Source of the DNA: Pseudomonadota bacterium
GTDB taxonomy: Bacteria; Pseudomonadota; Alphaproteobacteria; Rhizobiales; Methylopilaceae
Direction: 5' to 3'
DNA: 20,578 nt
Assembly: GCA_023430145.1 (NCBI GenBank)
Contig: JAEZCD010000241.1
Span: 1-20,578, forward strand
Shown: piece after piece, positions 14,268 through 20,578 of the stretch
How positions within the stretch are numbered: the first letter of the stretch is position 1
How the letters are laid out: each line of letters starts with the position of its first letter
Notes under the pieces: model-generated
The model's database searches: none
Seen by the model: the letters and a program-made list of their open reading frames with translations, nothing else
Told to the model about the DNA's origin: nothing
Made by a program: the position numbers and the translations under genes

Positions 14268-15314
14268 ATGACCGCTCGCCCGACCCGCCCCGCGAGCCTC
14301 GGCGGCCTTGCCGCGCTCCTCGCCGCGACGCTGGTCTCGGCCGTCCCGGCCGCCGCCGCGGAAGTTGTGAACGTCTATACGACGCGGGAACCCGGACTGA
14401 TCAAACCGCTCTTCGACGCATTCACCAAGAAGACGGGCATCGAGGTGAAGCCGATCTTCGTCAATGCCGGCCTCACCGAGCGCGTTGCCGCCGAGGGTGC
14501 GAAGTCGCCGGCCGACATCCTGATGACGGTCGATTACGGCAACCTGCTCGACCTCGTCGAGAAGGGTCAGACGCAGCCGATCAAGTCGGCGGTGCTGGAG
14601 GAGGCGATCCCGGTCAATCTGCGCGATCCGAACGGCCACTGGTTCACGCTGTCGATGCGCGCCCGCGTCATCTACGTCTCCAAGGACCGCGTGAAGGACG
14701 AGACCCTGACCTATGAGGATCTGGCCGACCCGAAGTGGAAGGGCAAGATCTGCATCCGCTCCGGCCAGCACCCCTACAACACCTCGCTGGTCGCCGCCGC
14801 CATCGCCAAGGACGGCCCGGAAAAGGCGGCCGAGTGGCTGAAGGGGGTGAAGGAGAATCTCGCGCGAAAAGCCGCCGGCGGCGATCGTGACGGCGCCCGC
14901 GACATCCTCGCCGGCATCTGCGACGTCGCGGTCGGCAACTCCTATTATGTCGGCCTGATGCGCGGCGGCAAAGGCGGCGAGGAGCAGAAGCGCTGGGGCG
15001 AGGCGATCCGCGTCATCCTGCCGACCTTCGCCGACAAGAAGGGCACGCATGTCAACGTCTCCGGCGCCGCAATCGCCAAGAACGCGCCGAACAAGGACAA
15101 TGCCGTCAAGCTGATGGAGTTCCTCGTCTCGGACGAGGCGCAGGACGTCTACGCCAAGTCCAACTACGAGTACCCGGTGAAGAAGGGCGCGCCGATCGAC
15201 CCGATCATCGCCTCCTTCGGCGAGCTGACCGTCGACCCGCTGCCGCTGCAGCAGCTGACCGCGCACCGCAAGGAAGCGAGCCAGCTCGTCGACAAGGTCG
15301 GCTTCGACAACTAG
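14268..15314 (+). CDS. Iron(III) ABC transporter substrate-binding protein (FbpA-like)
   Basis: The 348-residue protein has a Sec signal peptide (about 1-30, ending VPAAAA) and mature start EVVNVYTTREPGLIKPLFDAF, as in ferric-binding proteins of the FbpA/AfuA class. The adjacent tyrosine pair that ligates Fe3+ in the family is present (Y226-Y227 in AVGNSYYVGL). It should bind ferric iron, or a ferric complex, in the periplasm and pass it to the fused permease downstream. GGAG 7 nt upstream supports the ATG at 14268. A GC hairpin follows the gene before the permease. No ATPase gene accompanies the pair. Confidence 0.9.
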   Translation: MTARPTRPASLGGLAALLAATLVSAVPAAAAEVVNVYTTREPGLIKPLFDAFTKKTGIEVKPIFVNAGLTERVAAEGAKSPADILMTVDYGNLLDLVEKGQTQPIKSAVLEEAIPVNLRDPNGHWFTLSMRARVIYVSKDRVKDETLTYEDLADPKWKGKICIRSGQHPYNTSLVAAAIAKDGPEKAAEWLKGVKENLARKAAGGDRDGARDILAGICDVAVGNSYYVGLMRGGKGGEEQKRWGEAIRVILPTFADKKGTHVNVSGAAIAKNAPNKDNAVKLMEFLVSDEAQDVYAKSNYEYPVKKGAPIDPIIASFGELTVDPLPLQQLTAHRKEASQLVDKVGFDN

Positions 15315-15322
15315 GGCGCGGC

Positions 15323-15340
15323 GGCCGGGCTCGCCCGGCC
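15323..15340 (+). other. Intercistronic hairpin after the FbpA-like gene
   Basis: GGCCGGG and CCCGGCC pair around the loop CTCG in the 36-bp gap between binding-protein stop and permease start. There is no T run, so it is probably a 3' end-stabilising hairpin, as after the other binding-protein gene at 6527. Confidence 0.55.
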
Positions 15341-15350
15341 TGCCCTCCCC

Positions 15351-17069
15351 GTGGCGGTCCTCGAACCAGCCTTCCTCGAGCCCTCTGCGACGCGGTCGGG
15401 CACCAGCCGTGGCGCCTGGCGCGGCGCGCTGCCGATCCTCGTCGCCGCGCTCGTCCTCGCGCCCGTCGGCGGCCTCGTCGGCCTTGCCGCGCGCGGCTCG
15501 GGCGATCTGTGGCCGCACCTCATCGAGAACGTGCTGCCGCACGCGGTGCTCGAGACGGTGCAGCTGCTCGCCGGCGTCGGCATCCTCGTCGCCATCGTCG
15601 GTGTCGGCACCGCCTGGCTCGTGGCGACCTGCGATTTTCCCGGCCGCCGCATCCTCGACTGGGCTCTGCTGCTGCCGTTGGCGATGCCGACCTACATCGT
15701 CGCCTTCGCCTATCTCGACATACTGCATCCGGTCGGCCCCGTGCAGTCGCTGCTGCGCGAGCTGCTCGGCATCGCGAGCCCCGCCGATTTCCGCCTGCCC
15801 GACATCCGCTCGCTCGGCGGCTGCATCCTGCTGCTCGGCTTCGTCCTCTACCCGTACGTCTACATCTCCGCCCGGGCGATGTTCCTGATGCAGTCGGCGA
15901 CCGCGCTCGAGGTGGCGCGGACGCTCGGCGCCGGGCCGGCCGAGACCTTCTATCGCGTCGCGCTGCCGCTGGCGCGCCCCGCCATCGCCCTCGGCGTGAC
16001 GCTCGCGCTGCTCGAGGCGCTGAACGACATCGGCGCGTCGGAATTCCTCGGCGTGCGGACCCTCACTGTGTCGATCTACGTCACCTGGGTGACGCGGCAG
16101 AGCGTCGAGGGCGCCGCGCAGATCGCGCTTGCCATGCTGGTGGTGATCGCCGCCCTCGTCTGGATCGAGCGCTGGGCGCGCCGCCGCCAGGGATTTTCGG
16201 CCTCCGGCCGCAGCAGCCGGCCCCCCGGTCTCCACCGCCTGCCGCCGCTGCGAGCCGCCACGGCGACCCTCGCCTGCACGCTGCCGATCCTGATCGGCTT
16301 CGTGTTCCCGGCGCTCTACCTCGTCGACGCCGCGCGCGTCCGCGTGCTCGCCTTCGGCCTGCCCGGCGACCTCGGCTTCTGGGCCTGGAACAGCATCGCC
16401 TATTCGGCCGCCGCGACGGTCGTCACCGTGCTGCTCGGCCTGCTCCTCGCCTCGGCCGCCCGGCGCCACCGCGGCGCCGCCACGACGGCGGCGATCCGGC
16501 TCGCCAGCCTCGGCTATGCGATCCCGGGCACGGTGCTCGCGGTCGGCCTTCTGACCCCGCTGGCGCTCGCCGACAACCTCCTCGACGACACGCTGCGGGC
16601 GGCAATCGGCTGGGGGCCCGGGCTGCTGCTCTCCGGCAGCGGCTTCGCGCTCGTCTACGCCTACGCCGCACGGTTCCTCGCCATCGCCGCCTCCGGGACG
16701 GAAGCCGGCTACGCGAAAATCCCGCGCAGCCTCGACGACGCCGCCCGCAGCCTCGGCGAGAGCCGGGCCGGCATCGTCGTCCGGGTGCACCTGCCGATGC
16801 TGCGGCCGGCGATTCTCGGCGCCGCGCTGCTCGTCTTCGTCGACTGCATGAAGGAGCTGCCGGCGACGCTCCTGCTGCGGCCCTTCGGCTACGAGTCGCT
16901 CGCCACCTATGTCTATGGCGAAGCGGCGCGCGGCACCTACGAGGACGGCGCCGTGGCGGCGCTGGCCATCGTTCTCGTCGGCCTCCTGCCGGTGGCGGTG
17001 CTGGCGCGCATGAGCCGGCCCGTCCGACGCGGATCGGGCGGCTCGAGCGCGACCCGTTCGCCGGCCTGA
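15351..17069 (+). CDS. Iron(III) ABC transporter permease, fused double-domain (FbpB-like)
   Basis: The 572-residue protein is twice the usual permease length and carries two BPD-type modules, each with a cytoplasmic EAA loop: ALEVARTLGAGPAETFYRVALP (about 185-206) and LDDAARSLGESRAGIVVRVHLP (about 460-481). About twelve membrane segments are visible. This fused form is typical of FbpB/AfuB permeases for ferric iron. It would pair with the binding protein upstream and an ATPase encoded elsewhere. The GTG at 15351 is the first plausible start after the hairpin and has a poor ribosome binding site. A later start is possible. Confidence 0.88.
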   Translation: MAVLEPAFLEPSATRSGTSRGAWRGALPILVAALVLAPVGGLVGLAARGSGDLWPHLIENVLPHAVLETVQLLAGVGILVAIVGVGTAWLVATCDFPGRRILDWALLLPLAMPTYIVAFAYLDILHPVGPVQSLLRELLGIASPADFRLPDIRSLGGCILLLGFVLYPYVYISARAMFLMQSATALEVARTLGAGPAETFYRVALPLARPAIALGVTLALLEALNDIGASEFLGVRTLTVSIYVTWVTRQSVEGAAQIALAMLVVIAALVWIERWARRRQGFSASGRSSRPPGLHRLPPLRAATATLACTLPILIGFVFPALYLVDAARVRVLAFGLPGDLGFWAWNSIAYSAAATVVTVLLGLLLASAARRHRGAATTAAIRLASLGYAIPGTVLAVGLLTPLALADNLLDDTLRAAIGWGPGLLLSGSGFALVYAYAARFLAIAASGTEAGYAKIPRSLDDAARSLGESRAGIVVRVHLPMLRPAILGAALLVFVDCMKELPATLLLRPFGYESLATYVYGEAARGTYEDGAVAALAIVLVGLLPVAVLARMSRPVRRGSGGSSATRSPA

Positions 17070-17099
17070 GCGCCGCGCGCGCCCCGCCGAACTCGCCTG

Positions 17100-17426
17100 T
17101 CAGGCCGCCAGCCGGTCGATCTTCGCCGCCATGATGAAGTCGTTCTCGTGCAGGCCCTCGATCTTGTGCGTGTAGAGGGTGATGGTGGCATAGCCCCAGC
17201 CGAAATTGATGTCGGGGTGGTGGCCTTCGGCCTCCGCGAGCTCGGCGATCTTGGTCACGAGCGCAAAGGCGCCGGCGAAATCCGAAAAGCGGAACGTCCG
17301 CTCGATCCGGTCGGGCGCCTCGCGCAGCCTCCACTCCGGCACATCCGCGCGCAGCCGCTCGGCTTCCTCCGAGCCGAGCTTCGGCACGCCGCCCTGGCAG
17401 GGGACGCATGACTTTTGAGCGAGCAT
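17100..17426 (-). CDS. phhB: Pterin-4a-carbinolamine dehydratase
   Basis: The 108-residue protein has the usual length for the family and the catalytic cluster E67-G-H69-H70-P71 followed by NFGWGYATITLYTHKIEGLHENDF, which provides the third active-site His (in THK). The enzyme dehydrates 4a-hydroxytetrahydrobiopterin, regenerating the cofactor of aromatic amino acid hydroxylases. Related proteins moonlight as molybdopterin-related or regulatory factors. The start ATG at 17426 is preceded by GAGGAG at 7 nt, a strong Shine-Dalgarno, so the 58 codons of frame further upstream are not used. No phenylalanine hydroxylase gene is in the window. It is divergent from the YqaA gene with a 70-bp gap. 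Confidence 0.92.
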   Translation of the reverse strand: MLAQKSCVPCQGGVPKLGSEEAERLRADVPEWRLREAPDRIERTFRFSDFAGAFALVTKIAELAEAEGHHPDINFGWGYATITLYTHKIEGLHENDFIMAAKIDRLAA

Positions 17427-17496
17427 GGCGGTTCTCCTCGGGATCGACCGGAGCGCATCATAGACTTCGGCGCGCCTGCGGCGTAGGAAGCCCGGC

Positions 17497-18078
17497 ATGC
17501 TGCGGCGCATGTACGAGTGGACGCTGAATCTCGCCGGACACCGGCATGCCGTCTGGGCGCTCGGCGGGGTCTCCTTCGCCGAGAGCTCGTTCTTCCCCAT
17601 CCCCCCCGACGTTCTGCTGGTGCCGATGGTGCTGGCGAACCGCGAGCGCGCCTACGTGCTCGCCGGCTGGTGCACGCTCACCTCGGTGCTCGGCGGCGTG
17701 CTCGGCTATGCGATCGGCCTGTTCCTGTACGATTCGGTCGGCCTGTGGATCATGAGCCTCTACGGCCATGTCGACGCGATCGATGCCTTCCGGCAGGCCT
17801 ACAACGAGTGGGGCGCGGCGATCATCCTGTTGAAGGGCATGACGCCGATCCCCTACAAGATCGTCACCATCGCCTCGGGCTTCGCCGGCTACGACTTCCT
17901 GCTCTTCATCCTGTTGTCGGCGATCACGCGCGGCGCCCGCTTCTTCCTCGTCGCCTTCCTGCTGGTCCGCTATGGCGAGCCGATCCAGTCCTTCATCGAG
18001 CGCCGGCTCGAAGTGGTGACGACGGTGCTGCTGGTCGTCATCGTCGGCGGCTTCGTCATCGCGCGGTACGTCGTATGA
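17497..18078 (+). CDS. YqaA/DedA-like membrane protein (VTT domain)
   Basis: The 193-residue membrane protein has several hydrophobic segments and the YqaA/DedA-type motifs SFFPIPPDVLLVPM (about 32-45) and GMTPIPYKIVTIASGFAGYDF, in which the Pro-containing re-entrant loops and the basic/acidic residues of the VTT fold are recognisable. DedA-like proteins act in membrane homeostasis and lipid-carrier or phospholipid translocation. The function of YqaA itself is not established. GGAAG lies 6 nt before the ATG. Its stop overlaps the DsbB start (ATGA), which couples the two. Confidence 0.85.
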   Translation: MLRRMYEWTLNLAGHRHAVWALGGVSFAESSFFPIPPDVLLVPMVLANRERAYVLAGWCTLTSVLGGVLGYAIGLFLYDSVGLWIMSLYGHVDAIDAFRQAYNEWGAAIILLKGMTPIPYKIVTIASGFAGYDFLLFILLSAITRGARFFLVAFLLVRYGEPIQSFIERRLEVVTTVLLVVIVGGFVIARYVV

Positions 18079-18590
18079 GGTCTTCCATGGCGATGCGCCA
18101 CGAGGCAATGGCAGCCGCTCTCGTCGCCGCGATCGGCTTCCTCGCCATCGCCGGCGCGCTCGTCATCGAGCACGGCTTCGGCTACGTGCCCTGCATGCTC
18201 TGCCTCTGGCAGCGCTGGCCCTACTATCTCGGCGTGCCGCTGGCCGCCCTCGTCGCGCTCGTGGCGCTGCAGGGTACCAACCCGGTGCTGGTGCGGGCCG
18301 AGCTCGTGCTGATCGCGGCGACCTTCCTCGTCGGCGCCGGCCTCGGCGTCTATCACGCCGGCGTCGAGTGGGGATTCTGGCTCGGGCCGGCAGCCTGCGG
18401 CGGCGGCAGCGTTTCGCCGACCAATGCCGGCGGCCTGATGGCGCAGATGCAGGCGACGCGCATCGTGCCCTGCGACGCGGCGGCGTTCCGCATCCTCGGC
18501 CTGTCGCTCGCCGGCTGGAACGCGCTCGTCTGCCTCGGCCTCGCCGGCATCGCCGCCTGGGGTGCGCTCGGACGGCCGGCGAAACGGTAG
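18075..18590 (+). CDS. dsbB: Disulfide bond formation protein B
   Basis: The 171-residue membrane protein has four predicted transmembrane segments, the quinone-proximal pair C40-M-L-C43 in YVPCMLCLWQRWPYY, and the second, periplasmic pair C108 (AACGG) and C133 (VPCD). This is the full cysteine set of DsbB, which re-oxidises DsbA and hands electrons to ubiquinone. The ATG at 18075 is used because it overlaps the YqaA stop by 4 bp. Later in-frame ATGs at 18087 and 18093 would lose four to six residues. It converges with tenA with an 11-bp gap. No DsbA partner is adjacent. Confidence 0.9.
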   Translation: MRSSMAMRHEAMAAALVAAIGFLAIAGALVIEHGFGYVPCMLCLWQRWPYYLGVPLAALVALVALQGTNPVLVRAELVLIAATFLVGAGLGVYHAGVEWGFWLGPAACGGGSVSPTNAGGLMAQMQATRIVPCDAAAFRILGLSLAGWNALVCLGLAGIAAWGALGRPAKR

Positions 18591-18601
18591 GGCTCTCCCC
18601 G

Positions 18602-19264
18602 CTACACGGGCCAGCGCTCGAGGCGCCAGGCGGAGTCCCAGAACATCCATTCGAGCTGCGTCGCCTTGGCGAAGGCCCGCTGCATAGCCGCCAGCGTCTC
18701 CGGGGAGGTCCTTTCGGCGACGCGGTCGGTGGTCGCGATCACCGCGCGGACGGCGGCGTGAAACTCCTCGCCGGCGTAAGTGTCGATCCAGGCGTCGTAG
18801 GGATTCGGCCGCGCGGCGCGGGAAAGGATGTCGCGGCCGACCTCGGCATAGATCCAGAAGCAGGGCAGCAGCGCCGCCAGAGCCACCGGATAGGGCTCGC
18901 TCCAGGCGGTGGCGAGCAGCCAGCTGCAATAATGATGGCACGTCGGCGATAGCGGCGTGGCGGAAAAATCCTCGGCGGAGACACCGAAGCGCGCAAAATA
19001 GTCGGCGTGCAGGGCCCGCTCGACGATGATGGCGACCTTCGCCGCTTCGGCGAACTGGACGATGCCGTCCGGGTCGTCGGCCTTGGCGGCGGCCACCGCG
19101 AGCGCGCGGCCGAAGGCGATCAGGTAGTGCGCGTCCTGGACGATGTAGTGCCGGAAGCGGTCTTGCGCGAGCGTGCCGTCGGCCAGCGCCGCGTTGAACG
19201 GCATGGTGCGGATTTTTTCGTAGAGCGCCGCGTTGGCGGCCCAGGCGTCACGGCTGAAGGACAT
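18602..19264 (-). CDS. tenA: TenA family aminopyrimidine aminohydrolase (thiaminase II)
   Basis: The 220-residue all-helical protein contains D44 (IVQDAHYL), Y112 (CHHYCSW), C135 (ALLPCFWIYAEVG) and E205 (LEWMFWDSAW), which coincide in position with the catalytic residues known from Bacillus subtilis TenA. The family hydrolyses 4-amino-5-aminomethyl-2-methylpyrimidine in thiamine salvage. The protein is full length and unbroken. GGAG lies 5 nt before the ATG. It is downstream of atpC on the same strand, separated by the palindromic repeat, and no thiamine genes or TPP riboswitch were seen nearby. Confidence 0.92.
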   Translation of the reverse strand: MSFSRDAWAANAALYEKIRTMPFNAALADGTLAQDRFRHYIVQDAHYLIAFGRALAVAAAKADDPDGIVQFAEAAKVAIIVERALHADYFARFGVSAEDFSATPLSPTCHHYCSWLLATAWSEPYPVALAALLPCFWIYAEVGRDILSRAARPNPYDAWIDTYAGEEFHAAVRAVIATTDRVAERTSPETLAAMQRAFAKATQLEWMFWDSAWRLERWPV

Positions 19265-19295
19265 TGTTCTCCGCCTCGTCGGTCCGGCCGCGGGC

Positions 19296-19384
19296 CGTCA
19301 TTGCGAGGAGCGCCAGCGACGAAGCAATCCAGCTTTGCGGCGCCGGAAGAGAAGCTGGATTGCTTCGCTTCGCTCGCAATGACG
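19296..19384. repeat. Palindromic intergenic repeat (REP-like, Rhizobiales type)
   Basis: A left arm (19296-19335) and a right arm (19352-19384) are inverted copies. CGTCATTGCGAG and GAAGCAATCCAGCTT are perfectly repeated in reverse complement on the other side, the left arm carries a 7-bp longer insert, and the loop is 16 nt. Translated spuriously, it gives the 'SLRGAPATKQSS...LDCFASLAMT' peptide that is familiar from many genomes of the order. It lies between atpC and tenA and may form a strong stem in the RNA. Confidence 0.85.
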
Positions 19385-19407
19385 AGGAGCGCGCCTGACG
19401 GACGGCC

Positions 19408-19829
19408 TCAGTGATGCGTCGCGGCAGCGCCCGCGGCGAGCGCGGCCTTCAGCTCGCGCAGGCGGTCGAGCTGCTCCTGAGCGCGCTGGCGGGTCGCCTC
19501 GGTCGTGGCGTCGGCGACGTCGGTCTCGGCGTCCCGGATCTCGGCATCGATATGCGCGGGGTCGAGGTCCTCGAGCGGGATCGCCTGCTCGGCGAGGATG
19601 GTGAGGCCGGTCGAGTTCACCTCGGCGAAGCCGCCGCGCACGAACAGCTTCTGCACCCGGCCGCCGGGCAGCTTCACGGTGACGATGCCGGGCTTCAGCG
19701 TCGACAGGAACGGCGCATGGCCGGCGAGAACGCCGAACTCGCCCTCGGTGCCGGGCGCCACGACCTCCTCGGCCTGCTCGGAGACGAGCAGGCGCTCCGG
19801 CGAGACGAGCTCGAACGGGAATGTTGCCA

Positions 19830-19830
<1 letters not shown>
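19408..19830 (-). CDS. atpC: F1F0-ATP synthase epsilon subunit
   Basis: The 140-residue protein starts MATFPFELVSPERLLVS and has the conserved EGEFGVLAGHAPFLSTLKPG beta-sandwich motif, VRGGFAEVNSTGLTILAE, and a helical C-terminal part (QRAQEQLDRLRELKAAL) that regulates rotation and ATP hydrolysis. Length is typical. It follows atpD directly (TGATG overlap), the standard order at the end of an atp operon. An in-frame GTG one codon upstream exists, but the ATG is preferred. Confidence 0.95.

Positions 19831-20578
<748 letters not shown>

Noticed and set aside
14151..16790. Long minus-strand open frame opposite the iron ABC genes
   Set aside because: Same composition artefact. The plus-strand genes carry clear motifs (YY ligand pair, EAA loops).
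19265..19407. TPP riboswitch upstream of tenA
   Set aside because: The gap is filled by the palindromic repeat. No conserved THI-box sequence was seen.
19007..19414. Plus-strand open frame opposite tenA and over the palindromic repeat
   Set aside because: The end is the known spurious translation of the repeat, and the rest is antisense to tenA.

Overview
This is a GC-rich window (about 70 % G+C by eye in the coding parts). Its gene content points to an alphaproteobacterium of the Hyphomicrobiales (Rhizobiales): an atpD-atpC end with alphaproteobacterial-type sequences, an L,D-transpeptidase with the SSGC active site common in that order and a perfect TTAA-N7-TTAA CtrA-type box upstream, and an 89-bp palindromic repeat of the 'GTCATTGCGAG...GAAGCAATCCAGC' kind that litters Bradyrhizobium/Rhodopseudomonas-like genomes. 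The genus cannot be fixed from the sequence. No rRNA, tRNA, CRISPR, insertion sequence or prophage gene was seen.

Layout. 1-1673: the 3' end of a TonB-like gene (+) and an L,D-transpeptidase (-) converge on a shared terminator, followed by the regulatory gap of the transpeptidase. 1674-4161: a GNAT acetyltransferase translationally coupled to an EamA/DMT transporter (+), converging with an opine-dehydrogenase-family enzyme (-). 4162-4566: a divergent control region with an unusually AT-rich core and a perfect operator-like palindrome. 4567-14015: ten tightly packed genes on +, which look like one operon. They are an Asp/Glu racemase family protein, a Tat-exported binding protein, two permeases and an ATPase of the polyamine/opine ABC class, a flavin monooxygenase-like enzyme, a DsbA/HCCA-isomerase-like protein, two AhpD/CMD-fold proteins and a MATE exporter. 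14268-17069: an iron(III)-type binding protein and fused double permease with no ATPase gene. 17100-18590: pterin-4a-carbinolamine dehydratase (-) divergent from a YqaA-DsbB pair (+). 18602-20578: tenA, the palindromic repeat, atpC and the 3' half of atpD, all on -.

How it fits together. The 4-14 kb block is the accessory and most interesting part. A solute of unknown identity is imported by the Pot-like ABC system and probably oxidised by the flavoprotein, with the two AhpD-fold proteins and the thioredoxin-fold protein acting on intermediates or on peroxide by-products. The MATE pump may remove a toxic product. The divergent opine-dehydrogenase-like gene and the leading racemase suggest that the chemistry involves an amino acid or an opine-like conjugate. 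This substrate assignment is inference. The other regions are ordinary housekeeping or envelope genes.
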